NCBI RefSeq assembly: GCF_021462225.1
Contig: NC_061816.1
Location: 6,544,119 to 6,608,118 of the forward strand
Length of the DNA: 64,000 bases
Direction: 5' to 3'
DNA from: Girardinichthys multiradiatus
Lineage: Eukaryota; Chordata; Actinopteri; Cyprinodontiformes; Goodeidae
Position 1 is the stretch's first letter. The number at the start of each line of letters is the position of its first letter. This document shows positions 51,180 to 62,541 of this stretch, piece after piece. Made by a program: the position numbers and the translations under genes. Below the pieces are notes generated by a model that saw only the letters and a list, made by a program, of their open reading frames with translations, had not been told where the DNA came from and did no database searches.

Positions 51180-52660
51180 CAACGAAATCCGTCAAACATT
51201 TTACTATAAACATGTTACAATTAAAAACAAATACTACACAGCAGGTAATTTACAACAGTAAATCACTGCTGTTGTTTACTATATGAAGCCAGAATTAAAA
51301 CATAATGACTGATAAAACATTTACAGTAACATTACAGGTAAATTTACAACACAACCCTGCAACATACTCTCTGATATAACTTTGGGTTGATTTATAACAT
51401 GAAGCCAGATTTAAAACACAGTGATTGAGAATAAAATTACAGCAAATTTACGAAGTTTGTTAGGAAATTCTGACTAGTCTTTATGATGCCATGATTCAAA
51501 TCTTTGAATTGATAATCAGCAACACCGCAGATACATTTACTGAACATTTCTTTCTCTATTTAGTAATGCAGCGTTACAGGAAGTATATTTTGGTTGTAGT
51601 CTACAATTCCATATTTTACATATTTCCAGCAACTTTATAGGTACATTTACAGGGAAATCTACTGGAAATACCTGTTGTTTACCACACAATGTGTTAAAAC
51701 ACAACTTTACAGCAAATAACAGTAAATTTGACTTCAAACGACAAAATGAAGCTACAACTAAAATGTTACAACTGGAAAACACATTTTCAGCAACTTTATC
51801 TGAAAAATTATTTATAATTTTACAGGAAATTCCTTTGTACTGAATTTACTTACTATGCAGGAAGTATATTCTAGACTGAGCAACAAATAGTGAACAATAA
51901 AGCCAACATAAAAACATAATGATTGATAAAGTTTCAGCAATATTGCAGGAAATTACAGTGTATTTCCAACACAATGGATTCTACAATATGAAGCCAGAAC
52001 TGTGCATTTACAACAAAATACTGCAAATCATTTCCTCAAAGTCTTAACTCAGCTTTACATCAAGTAAATCATGGCTGTCACCCTCAAGTAAAACATAATA
52101 CTTGACGACACACAATAAGGAAAGATATATATATATATATATGCTGTTAGTATATATATATCACAGGAAAATATACTAACACTTTACAGTAAGTACATTT
52201 AAGCTTAATCTACAATACTAAACCAGAAGAGAAACATTCAAATTAGATATTCAACTTCTCGTAGCTTCACGACACATTACTCCAAACCACTTCCTGATAT
52301 TCTCAACACAACTTTACAGGTAGTGGATATTTAGTTTAAGCTAGAATAAGAAGCCAGAAATAAAACATGATGATTGATAACAACTTTTTCCGCAACATTA
52401 CAGGAAAATTATTAAAAAACACAGGAAATTAAGGTATATTTACAACACAATGCTGACAACCACTTTGTCACATTCTTAACTTTACAGTCTGTAAATTCTG
52501 ACCCAGTCTACAATACAAGCCTGGATGATTGATTATATATTTTACACAAACACTTAAGTAATAATCTACAGGAAATGTATATTAATGTATATTAACACAA
52601 CTTTACAAGAAGTACCTTGTTGTGTTATCTACAACCTGAAGCCACAATAATTTAAAAAAA
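51180..52660. repeat. degenerate tandem array of ~110-170 bp units
   Basis: Recurring words, in order, are ACAACTTTACAGGAAGTA, CTACAATATGAAGCCAGAA, AAAACATAATGATTGATAAA, CAGCAACATTACAGGAAATTACAG and TATTTACAACACAATG. The GAAGCCAGA-type word occurs near 51283, 51403, 51987, 52349 and 52632, with weaker copies between. The array is AT-rich with no coding frame. An AT dinucleotide run (52124-52161) interrupts it. Confidence 0.75.
52124..52161. repeat. interrupted (AT)n
   Basis: Two AT runs separated by GCTGTTAG, able to pair with each other as a hairpin. Confidence 0.93.
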
Positions 52661-53284
52661 ATCATCGCTCATAGATTTTCAGAAACATTTGTTACGTGTG
52701 AACTAGTTCCTTAATTCCACTTGAAGAAGTTTAATTTAACATAAACAAGAAAAACAAGAAAATAAGTCAATGTGCTTTCCTTCAGTAGTGATGCTAAAGA
52801 TTTTAAATAATAAGTCAATTTCGTCATCTAATGGGTTTTTGCTTTTTTCACATACTCCAACCCTTCAACAACTGATTCTTACTTAGAAAAAGAAACTGAA
52901 ATATCTTGTTGGGTTTGTGGTTTTACCTTTTCTTTTGGCACTTCAATTCGGCTGAACACTGCCCAGATTTCTTTACAGGTTGACATGGACAGTAAAAAAA
53001 CACACTGATTGCTGTTTTCTTGACCTATACGATTCAACAATTTTTGTAAATCTAGAATAATTTGCCAAAAATGGATTTCATTGTAAGACTTGTATCTGAA
53101 ACCCTCACTTTCTCAAAGTTTTGACTAAATTCAAGGCTGGAGTATGTTATGCAAAACCTTTTTCCAAAATGACCACTGCAGTCCAATGTACTTTTAAGGG
53201 CATAGGATGCATAAATCAGTCATAAAATAAACAGCAAACCAATAAAACATTACCTACTTAAACAATAAATGTATTAATTAAAAA
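52661..53284. other. AT-rich intergenic sequence, nothing recognised
   Basis: No repeat name or gene could be assigned. Confidence 0.4.
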
Positions 53285-53365
53285 TATTACACATCCATCT
53301 ATCCATTTTCTATACCCGTCTCTTCCGTACAGGGTCACGGGGGAGCTGGGGCCTATAAATCATTT
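53285..53365. repeat. fish dispersed repeat fragment
   Basis: CATCCATCTATCCATTTTCTATACCCG followed by ACAGGGTCACGGGGGAGCTGGGGCCTAT is a very common teleost repeat word pair. Only the core survives. Confidence 0.65.
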
Positions 53366-54770
53366 AAAACAAAAAGCTAAGCAAACCTAAGCTAGGACCG
53401 GGTAAAGTGCTTCAGGGCAATGGTGAGAGTCATCTTTAAACTAAAATAGTTACCGTATATCTACTTTATAAACCAGACTATCATTTAATCTACCGATTGC
53501 TGAACAATCACCGGTCAAGCAGATCAAACTGAAAAATCGGCTTACTCAGTCACCCGCGGAGCAATCGGTGCATTTCTAAGTAATAGGTGATTTTCATTTA
53601 CCTTTAGGTGATCTCAAAATATCAGACTTTTGGCCTTCAGCATTACACTTTATTGTTTGGTGTTGGGAATGTGAAAAGAAAACGTTATAAGGACTGAAAG
53701 TTGAAGGAGTAAATTCCAATTACCATGACTATATGTGATCTAGAAGCCAAACAAAGCTGATCCGACCACAACGCCTGGTGTAGATAAAAAAGGCAGGGAG
53801 GGACAGTTTGAAAATGTACTCTGACAATTCAAAGCAGCTGTCAAGAGGCTGCAGCCCAGCCTATCGAGTGTTAAATCCTCAGCAAACAGTTTGTGTGATT
53901 CAGCCCTGAACGCAAGTTTTCTCCTCTTTTTTAATTAAAGTAACGGTTGTTGTTCAGACAGAAGTATCTCAGATCGCATCTCATTCCACGTTTTTGTTTG
54001 CAACTCCTCCAGCTCCGCAACATCAAAATTGACATCTCTCGACGGGGCTTGGCTCTGTGATGGCCACGCCACAAAAACACCAGAGAATGACCGTCAATTA
54101 AAGACCGAGAGGCGAAGGTTGGATTCAGTGAAAACATGCAAAATGAATCTGGTTTACATTCGCCCCAAGCAAAAGAGAGGGAGTGGAAAGAACTGCTCTT
54201 CTCTGAGCATTTTTGATCTTGCTCAGTTAGAGAAGAAAGCTCGCCAGGAGAACAAGAACGTTGCGCAGAGAGATACAAAAACAAATGATCACTGCAAAAA
54301 AAGTATTGATTTTCATGTTGTTCTTGTTAGCTGAAAACTGAGCTGAGGCTTCTACAAATGACCACTTATCCAACCAAGGCCCTTTTGAAACAGACAAACA
54401 TATGATGTTTTTTTCTGTCCTGTAAAAAGAGGTCAGATGGTTTGTGGTTTCTAAAAGCATCAGGGTGGGAAACACAACTGAACAAAAACTTGAACTTTTC
54501 TCTTTTATTGTCGGTCGACAAATACCTTTCTTTCTACGCAGTCCTAGATGTTTTTGGGTAATTTTTGTATTGGAAATATTTGAATTTGTATGTATTGTTT
54601 CTGTTTCATCATCATCAGTGTCTCTTGCAGCATGATCAATCAATATTGAAAAAATAAATATCAAGTTCAAATGGATCTTTTGTTATTTTTAATTTACTTT
54701 TATCATGCTACATTATCATATCAAAACTAATAGAAATAACTTTTATTTTTGAGTTACAGTGTGATTTGTG
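53366..54770. other. intergenic sequence, no gene seen
   Basis: Contains an open frame of 147 codons on the minus strand (54227-54670), but its composition is AT-driven, with no recognisable domain or splice context. Treated as chance. Confidence 0.4.
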
Positions 54771-54774
54771 TGGC

Positions 54775-54845
54775 TGTTGCTTGTTTTTAGGACCTTCTTG
54801 CTGCAAGGCAACAGTGCTACCAACTGCGCCACCGCAGCCCATTCC
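54775..54845. repeat. fish dispersed repeat fragment
   Basis: GGACCTTCTTGCTGCAAGGCAACAGTGCTACCAACTGCGCCACCGCAGCCC matches a widespread teleost repeat (CTTCTTGCTGTGAGGCAACAGTGCTAACCACTGCGCCACCGTG). Family not named. Confidence 0.6.
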
Positions 54846-55094
54846 CACTTATGTTTTGAAGAAAACTTTATTTGACACAAAAATACTCATTGATGCACAG
54901 GGAGACACTTAATCTGGTTAGCTTGACAAAAAGACATGCTTACAAATATGTGTAGAGGTAAAAACAATGATTACCCAATATACAACATGAATTGAAATTG
55001 CTTGTTGATTAAATCTGCCATTTTCTGAAAGAGTACGGCTAAAAGACTTCCTGTATTTGAGTTTTGTACTAAAATACATTCAGCTTACCTATTG

Positions 55095-56000
55095 TAAGCT
55101 AAATGACAGAAAGCTAAGATAGGCTAAGCTAAACTAAACTAAACTAAACTAAACTAAACTAAAGGCTTAAGTTAACTAAGATAGATAAAGTAAGGTTAAG
55201 CTAGGATAACATAGATGCAACTAAAATAGGCTATGCCGAGATAAAATAAATTTACATAAGCTGAAGTAAGTTAAATCAATATAGAATTGACTGAACTAAA
55301 CTAAGGTATATAAAAAAAGCAAGCTAAGTAAGTATACTAAGATAAGGTTGGCTACATTAAACTAAGCTAACAGGCTAAACTAAACTAAACAAAGCTAAGG
55401 TAAAACATTAAAAAAATTAACTTAAAGAAATAAAACTTAGATAAATTAAGATACAACAAGGTAAACCAAAACAATCCAACCAGGACAGGCTAAACCAGTA
55501 AGTAAGCTAAGTTAAATAAAATAAGTTGAGTAACTAAACCAAGGTCCGTAAGTTCAAAGTTAACCTAAATGAAACTAGACCTAGCTAAAACAGGGTAAAG
55601 AAACTAAACTAAGACAGACTGAACTAGTAAGTCAGCTAAGTTAAAACAAGATAAAGTAACTAAATTAAGGTGAGACAAGCTATAAGCTAAAGCAAGCGAA
55701 AGGAAGCCAACCTAAGCTGAAGTAAGCTAAGATGACTAAACGAAGCTAATGTAAGCTAAAATAAAATAGGCTAATATAGGCTAAACTAAGTAGTGATGGA
55801 ATAACTCAAAATTTAACTTAAAAACTTAAAGAAAGAAGCTAAGATAGGATAAGTAAAATGAGGACAAAATCTGCGAAGCTAACATAATTTAAACTAAATT
55901 GGTTAAACTACGGTAAGATAATGTAAACAAAGGTAAGTTAAAGTAAGATAAAATAAGCTGTTGAATAAACTAAACTAAGGTAGGATAAATTAAATTAAAA
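55095..56000. repeat. degenerate CTAAA/GCTAA simple array
   Basis: Begins with a pure run of ACTAAACTAAACTAAACTAA (about 55125-55160) and decays into AAGCTAAG, GATAAGGTAA and ACTAAGGTAAG variants for nearly 900 bp. The unit is about five bases, so it is a decayed pentanucleotide satellite. It is not the vertebrate telomere motif. Confidence 0.85.
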
Positions 56001-56970
56001 GTCAACAATGTTTTTAGTTAATATTTTTTTCTGAAATATTGCTTTTGTTAATGTTATCCTGTGTCAAAATCTCTTATGTGCAAAGGTTTTCTGCAAGTGG
56101 TGATTTGGGAATCTCCTTGGGTAAAATATATTTCTATCTGTCAAACTGTGTTATCTTTGAGGTTTTCCATGGATTCCGATAAATAAATTGTCTTTTGCGA
56201 CAAGCTGCAGGTAACAAAATGCCTCAATATTCAATGTGAAATAAAATTTATTGCGTAGACACAGTCCTTATCTCATGAGTTTGTGAGCTTTTTATGTTTC
56301 AATAATTGATAGATCAAAGATATGGACTAAATAAAAATACACTTTCTTCTGAAATGGATCGGGTACTGAAATGAAAGTGGAAAAGCAGTGAAAACAACTT
56401 AATGATTTCAGAAAAGCCTAAAAGAAGGATGAGGAATCATGAAAAGAAACATTTCCACATTATTCTAAATGTGTTTATGGTATGGTTAGTCATAACTGTA
56501 ACATCTAAATATTTACAGACAAAGCGAAAAGATATGAAACCACAAAACTAAGCTTTAACCACCTGTTGAAGATGATGAAATGTTCTTCACATGGGACATA
56601 CAGAGCTTCACCTCACCATCAAAGGCACATTTAAAAGGACTTTTCAAGCAACACATTTTGTTTACAGACATGTTTTAAAGGAACTGTTTCCCTCCTATTT
56701 CCCAATTTCTATCACAGATTAGAAAAAACAAGGAGATTTCTGTATATAAGATTAATGTAGGATGAACACTACAAAGTAATTCTTCAAATGACATGAAAAG
56801 ATAACAAAAGCTCCAGGGAGCTAATGGTTAAAGTAATTAAGAATTATTTTAGTTTCAATCATAGCACGATCTGTTTACTAATTTATTAATTAAAAAGAAA
56901 CACACAAACAATCACTAACTTCTCTGAAACTCCATATCGCAGCTAAAATCATTCGGTGTTTAAGTACCAA
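56001..56970. other. AT-rich intergenic sequence, nothing recognised
   Basis: No gene, RNA or named repeat was recognised. Confidence 0.4.
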
Positions 56971-56973
56971 GAG

Positions 56974-57300
56974 AAATGAGCTTCCTCCATAGGGTGGTCG
57001 GACTCAGCCTTAGAGCTAGTATGAGAAGCTCCATCATCCAAGAGGAGCTTGCACTAGTGCTGCTGCTCTGCTGCATCAACATGAGAATGGAAGTGGTTCT
57101 AGCATTTGATCAGGATACCTCCTGGACATCTCATTTTGAGGTTTTCTGGGCACATCCTGCTGTGAGGGGCTCTGGGGCATACCCAGAACCCAATGGAGGA
57201 ACTATAAAGTTTTTCTGGCTGGGGAACTCCTTGAGATTTGAAAAAATGAGCAGGAGAGTTTGTTGGAGAGAGCAAAACTCTCATACAAACTTGAATTTAA
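56974..57300 (+). mobile_element. decayed non-LTR retrotransposon 3' coding remnant
   Basis: The text follows the common fish LINE tail. GAGCTTCCTCCATAGGGTGGTCGGACTCAGCCTTAGAGCTAG encodes an SFxxRVVGLSLR-type segment. SSIIQEEL comes next, then the place of the RWFGHxxRMPPGRLPGEVFRARP motif (here decayed to ...FDQDTSWTSHFEVFWAHPA). This C-terminal segment is typical of non-LTR elements, probably RTE-like. A T run (57303-57320) follows. Confidence 0.6.
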
Positions 57301-57754
57301 AGTTTTTTTTTTTTTTTTTTGCTGTCATGATACAGAGCATAAAAATATTGCCAGGAGTGACATGTTACACAGACCAGAGACAAACACTGGAGGCTGCAGT
57401 GGATTCTGTGATTTAAAAGCAATAAGCTGCGATGAGAAATAACTGATAGGAGTCCTGGAAAGATTTAACATCATCTGCCTCAACTGAGCTTAAATCAAAG
57501 TAAGTGGCCAGTTGTTCTACTAAACAATCACAGGAAAGATCCAATCATCTTGGAACCAGACACAAAGAGGCATTGCACATACAGAATACATAATGCGATC
57601 CGTCTGTCTGCCGCCTGATTCCGTCACAGTCTTTGTATAACTGCCACCAAAACAAATCCAGCATATTTACTGTACTCCACAAATAAAATGGTTCTGATTG
57701 GGATGCTGATAGATCCCTCAAGAAAACTTTTTACTCCAAGATGAAAAAAAAGCG
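57301..57754. other. intergenic sequence with a T run
   Basis: An 18-base T homopolymer is followed by unrecognised unique DNA. Confidence 0.4.
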
Positions 57755-57915
57755 CCTTATTGCTCACTGAAATGAATAATTGACAGCGTCTCCGATGAAT
57801 AATTAATCAAACATCTGAATAATTGTTGTAGCTCTAATCTCGACAGACATTTGCATATCTGCGTGCTCTTAATATCTGCCTGTGTATATGAGGTTACATC
57901 CTCCCAGGACACAAA
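57755..57915. promoter_or_regulatory. candidate conserved noncoding element upstream of zeb2
   Basis: Holds GAATAATTGACAGCG (homeodomain plus TGACAG MEIS-type word), GATGAATAATTAATCAAAC, CTGAATAATTG and an octamer ATTTGCAT (57849-57856), repeat-free and flanked by degenerate DNA. About 11.8 kb upstream of the zeb2 ATG. Inference from motifs. Confidence 0.38.
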
Positions 57916-58392
57916 GATAGAATTAAAAGATCTGCACAAACCTTGACCCACTCAGTCAGAGCTGTCCACATGCACATTGCTTCAGCTTAAATAATATGCT
58001 GCTAAGAGAGGGAAAGAAATTTGTTTACCAAACATGTATTGATAAGTTTGGAAAAACAAGATTTGCAATCATACTGCAAAACCTGGAAACCAAACACTCA
58101 GAGAAATACAAGAACTTACAGGATAAATGCTGATATTCATGAAAACACAACTTTGTTCTACCTATATTCTCTGTTACAACCATAGTTTGAGATAAAATGG
58201 ATAGAATATAAAGCTAAAGTATGTACTTTGAGAGAAAAAGTCCCTAATGAAATACTAAGACTTTTATAACTTAAACGTCTACATATATGGTAGACCAATG
58301 GATCAAATTTAAATCCAACAACAGTTGGATCAGCTGGATAGTACCTATAGCCATTTCTCATTACTCTGTTTATATTTCAAAGTAAGCATATA
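57916..58392. other. intergenic sequence before the transposon
   Basis: Nothing recognised. It ends with the TA (58391-58392) that flanks the Tc1-like element. Confidence 0.45.
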
Positions 58393-58419
58393 CAGGGGTT
58401 GGACAATGAAACTGAAACA
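58393..58419 (+). repeat. left terminal inverted repeat of the Tc1-like element
   Basis: 27 bases identical to the reverse complement of 63135-63161. The next two pairs diverge (T/C, then a match CT). Confidence 0.95.
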
Positions 58420-58578
58420 TCTGTCATTTTAGTGTGGGAGGTTTCAAGGCTAAATTGGACCAGCCTGGTAGCCAGTCTTCATTGATTGCACATTGCACCA
58501 GTAAGAGCAGAGTGTGAAGGTTCAATTAGCAGGGTAAGAGCACAGTTTTGCTCAAAATATTGAAATGGACACAACATT

Positions 58579-59034
58579 ATGGGTGACATACCAGAGTTCA
58601 AAAGAGGACAAATTGTTGGTGCACGTCTTGCTGGCGCATCTGTGACCAAGACAGCAAGTCTTTGTGATGTATCAAGAGCCACGGTATCCAGGGTAATGTC
58701 AGCATACCACCAAGAAGGACGAACCACATCCAACAGGATTAACTGTGGACGCAAGAGGAAGCTGTCTGAAAGGGATGTTCGGGTGCTAACCCGGATTGTA
58801 TCCAAAAAACATAAAACCACGGCTGCCCAAATCATGGCAGAATTAAATGTGCACCTCAACTCTCCTGTTTCCACCAGAACTGTCCGTCGGAGCTCCACAG
58901 GGTCAATATACACGGCCGGGCTGCTATAGCCAAACCTTTGGTCACTCATGCCAATGCCAAACGTTGGTTTCAATGGTGCAAGGAGCGCAAATCTTGGGCT
59001 GTGGACAATGTGAAACATGTATTGTTCTCTGATG
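58579..59034 (+). pseudogene. Tc1-like transposase, N-terminal half (broken)
   Basis: Starts MGDIPEFKRGQIVGARLAG, a paired-like helix-turn-helix DNA-binding domain (about residues 5-50: KRGQIV...SVTKTASLCDVSRATVSRVM). A second helix-turn-helix/linker region follows, with GRKRKLSERDVR and KTTAAQIMAEL. A one-base deletion at about 58890 (GTCGG-AGC where the family has one more G) shifts the frame. The shifted frame continues through VNIHGRAAIAKP...KRWFQWCKERKSWAVDNVKHVLFSDE, which includes the first catalytic Asp. The coding sequence is then cut by the LINE. It would bind the element's own ends and cut them in the nucleus. Confidence 0.9.
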
Positions 59035-59036
59035 AG

Positions 59037-59052
59037 TAAGTAAGTAAGTAAA
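59037..59052. repeat. (TAAG)n tail of the LINE
   Basis: Four tandem TAAG/AGTA units at the 3' end of the LINE, at its junction with the transposase sequence ...TCTGATGAG. Confidence 0.85.
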
Positions 59053-59180
59053 ATTTTATTTATATAGCACCTCTCAAGACACAGATCACAAAGTGCTTCA
59101 CAACACTAATACAAAGTACAATTGGAATAATATATTTATAAATATAAAATAGAAGAAGATAAGATAAAATCAAAAATAAA

Positions 59181-62100
59181 CTAACCAAACGCAAGCCTAA
59201 AAAGATTAGTTTTTAGCTGTTTTTTAAAAGACACCACCGAATCCGCAGTCCTTATACACAAGGGGATAGAGTTCCAGAGTCGGGGAGCTTCTGTTGCAAA
59301 AGCTCTATCACCCTTAGTTTTCAGCCTTGTGTGATGTACAGCCAGTAGGACTTTATCGCATGACCGCAGAGACCTGGGGGGATTGTACGGATACAAGAGC
59401 TCACTGATATAAGTTGGGCCTTGACCATGAAGACCTCTATAAGTCAGGACCAGAATCTTAAACTGAGCTCTGAATTTAATGGGGAGCCAGTGCAGCTGGA
59501 TGAGTAACGGTGTGGAGTGGGAATACTTAGAAGATTTTGTTAGAAGTCTAGCAGCAGCATTCTGAACAACCTGGAGACGTTCCAGGGAGTTTTTGCTAAG
59601 ACAGGTAAATAAAGCATTACAGTGATCCAAACGTGAGGAAATGAAAGCATGGATAGCAATCTCAAGTTCAGAACGTGACACAATGGGACTTAACTTAGCA
59701 AGGTTACGTAAATAATAAAAACAAGAGTGAACCAGAGATTTGATGTGGGTATCTAAGGAGAAAGCAGAGTCAAAGGTTACACCAAGGTTCCTGATGGAAG
59801 ATTTAGCAACTTTGCCAAGAGGACCAAGAGCTTCCATTATCCTAGGTATAAATCTATCAGGGGCACAAACAAGGACTTCAGTTTTTTCATCATTAAGTTG
59901 GAGAAAGTTATCAGCCATCCAACTTTTGATAGATTCAAAACATACAATCAGCAACTGTAACTTAAAAACATGTTCAGGCTTAAAGGAAATATACAGCTGA
60001 ATATCGTCAGCATAACAGTGATAAGAAATGCCCTCAAAAGTGCTCAGGATATGCTGTAAAGGAAGCAAATACAATAAAAATAACAAGGGCCCTAGGACAG
60101 AACCTTGGGGACACCACAAGAAAGGGAGGCTGGAGAGGACCTGTACCTACAGGCAGCCCCACAGAAGCATCGTTCAGATAGATATGAAGTGAACCACTCT
60201 AAAGCAGAACCAGATACACCCACCCAATGTCTCAGCCTATCGAGCAAGATTTGATGGTCAACAGTATCGAAGGCAGAAGTAAGGTCCAACATCAGCACAG
60301 CAGAACACTCTCCTGCATCACTACGCAACAAGATATCGCTAGAAACTCTAACAAGAGCTGTTTCTGTGGAATGAAACTTACGAAAACCAGACTGATATTT
60401 GTCAAGGATATTGTGTTTGTCCATGAAGGCTATCAGCTGCATAGATACAACCTTTTCCAGAATCTTAGATAAAAAGGGTAATTTTGAAATTGGTCTATAA
60501 CTGTTGAAAATAGAAGGGTCAAGCTTGGGTTTCTTTAAAAGTGGGTGAATGACAGCGTTCTTTAGGTAAATGGGTACTTGACCAGAGGCCAGTGAAGTGT
60601 TAATTATCGAAAGCACACAGGGACTGATATGGCGGAAAACATTTTTGAACAGAGAGGCAGGTAGAATATCAAGAGAGCAAGAAGATGCTTTCGTTGAGTC
60701 CACTAATTTTTCCAGCTCAATTAAAGAAATAGGAGAAAAACTTTCTATAACATCAGGCCGAGCTGGAGCAGGTACGGTCAGTGAAGAACCAGACGGGGAG
60801 ATGTTAGATCTTATATTACTGATTTCATCTACCAGAAAAGAAAGAAAATTATTACAATCCTCACTTGAAGAAATTGGAACAACAGGTAGAGCAGGAGTAA
60901 GGATATCAGTAATTGTGTCAAATAACACCTTTGGATTCCCTCTACTCTTTATGACCAGGTTTGAGAAGTAAGCTGCCCTTGCATCTTTGACTGCATTATT
61001 AAAAGAGACTAAAAGATCCTTTAAGTGAAGCAAATGAACGTGTAAACGAGTTTTCTTCCACAGAAGCTCAACTTTACGACAGCCACGCTTTAAACAGCGA
61101 ATGATGTCATTTACCCAGGGTGAAGGTTTTGAAGCAGGAGCTAATCTGGATTTAACAGGACAAACTTAATCTAGAATAGACAAACAATGATCATTAAAAT
61201 GATTTGTTAAGTGATCAACATCATTACAGGGAGATAAAAATAAATTAAACCTGTCAGAGAATTTCTCTGCAGTAGAGGAGTTTAACATCGGAGAAATAAC
61301 TACCTGGCGGGCAGGGGACCGAGTGACATGATAAGACAAGTTAAACAGAATACAATGGTGATCAGAAACAAAAATGTCTTTAGAATACATAGAATCAATA
61401 TTTACACCCAAAGTAAAAACAAGGTCCAGAGTGTGTCCTTTAGCATGTGTGGGGCAGGACACCTGCTGAGTAAAATTAAAAGAATCCATGATGCTGATAA
61501 AACCTCTGGCGAACAGGTCAGAGTCATCATCAATGTGAATATTAAAATCCCCAACTATGACCAGCCTGGACAACTTTATAGTGGATGATAAGAAATCACT
61601 AAGTTCCTTTAAAAACATGTTACTCTGGGCAGGAGGACGGTACACCACAGCACAGTACAGAGGATTCTTGTTTCCAACTTTAATCAGCTGTAGTTCAAAC
61701 GAAGAAAAGTGACCGACCTTTATTGAGCGACAAGAGAACCTGTCCTGAAACACCGCAGCGAGACCTCCTCCACGGCCAGACGTCGGAGGATGGCTGATGA
61801 AGGAATAGCCATCAGGGCAAAGCTCGATGAGGGAAGAAAAGTCAGAGTCACGCTGCCAGGTTTCAGTAAGGAATACAAAATCCAATTCTTGGGAGAGCAT
61901 AAAATCGTTCAACACGAACGATTTATTAGTCACTGATCGGGCATTAAATAGCGCCATGCTTAGCGGGAGGGAAGTCCGATTTTTAGATGATGTTCGAGTT
62001 AGAGGACGTAGATACTGAGGGTTTGGGCCACGACCATCGTAATTTCCACTAACCGAGGGGACAAAAGGCCAAACAGCAGGGGAGTCTGGAAAAACCCTCT

Positions 62101-62487
62101 CACACAGCCAGGCCGTGAACATCCAAGCCGGTACTTTGAAGAATAACCCTCTTCCATGGAAACCGACAGAGTACAGGAAACCAGATACGCTCGGCGTCGC
62201 ATTCCCACCAGACCCCGCTTCCAGAACAGTCTGAGCTTCATCTGGACACCTGCTCGTCTTCCTCTCCTCCTCCGAGGTTAGCAAGTTCCCATAAAGGCAA
62301 CATTAGGGACACCGGACGTAGCTTTAATCCCTGGGAATATAGGATGAAAACTGCCGTCACCGGGAGATAAAGTATATTTAACCATCATTGAGGATCGGAT
62401 AGACATGGGTGTCCAGCGATCATAAACCAAGGCAGACAGAACATCGGTGATACAGAGTGAAAACAGCAAAGCAGAGAAAAATAGCAT
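59181..62487 (-). pseudogene. LINE polyprotein: endonuclease + reverse transcriptase, with lesions
   Basis: Likely start Met at 62487 (MLFFSALLFSLCITDVLSAL, a leader typical of L2 elements). An APE-type endonuclease follows (LFNARSVTNK, FLTETW, GRGGGLAAVF, VYRPP, VGDFNIHID, HTLDLVF, VSDHHCI). The reverse transcriptase comes next ([61 protein letters not shown], catalytic YADDIQLY). The C-terminal region has [24 protein letters not shown] and [17 protein letters not shown], ending ...FRLAFG. Lesions seen are an in-frame stop at 62278-62280, an apparent frameshift near 62000-62060, a stop at 61166-61168 and a one-base deletion near 60105, just before the YADD block. The element therefore cannot move by itself but is young. 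Confidence 0.88.
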
Positions 62488-62541
62488 TATCACAGAGCGG
62501 AACAAACTGCGACCGGCAGCGGCAAAGCCAAAAACAGGCGC

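Larger units (their letters stand above)
59035..62541 (-). mobile_element. L2-type LINE, near full length, nested in the Tc1 element
   Basis: The element runs minus-strand from about 62541 (5' end) to about 59035 (3' end). The 3' end has a short tetranucleotide tail (TTAC on its own strand; TAAG x4 at 59037-59052 on the plus strand). Just before the tail (59053-59105) lies the widespread 3' motif seen on the plus strand as ATTTTATTTATATAGCACC...AAAGTGCTTCACA. Its length (about 3.5 kb), single long frame with endonuclease and reverse transcriptase, and short 5' leader fit the L2/CR1 group. The host sequence resumes without an obvious target duplication. Confidence 0.88.

Noticed and set aside
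51180..52660. CRISPR-like array
   Set aside because: Eukaryotic DNA; units are degenerate, unequal in spacing and lack unique spacers.
54227..54670. 147-codon minus-strand frame
   Set aside because: AT-driven composition, no recognisable domain, no splice context; expected by chance in AT-rich DNA.
55095..56000. Interstitial telomeric repeats
   Set aside because: The unit is CTAAA/GCTAA, not TTAGGG/CCCTAA.
58479..59018. 179-codon minus-strand frame in the Tc1 element
   Set aside because: Antisense shadow of the transposase coding strand.
60597..60971. 124-codon plus-strand frame
   Set aside because: Antisense shadow of the LINE reverse transcriptase frame.
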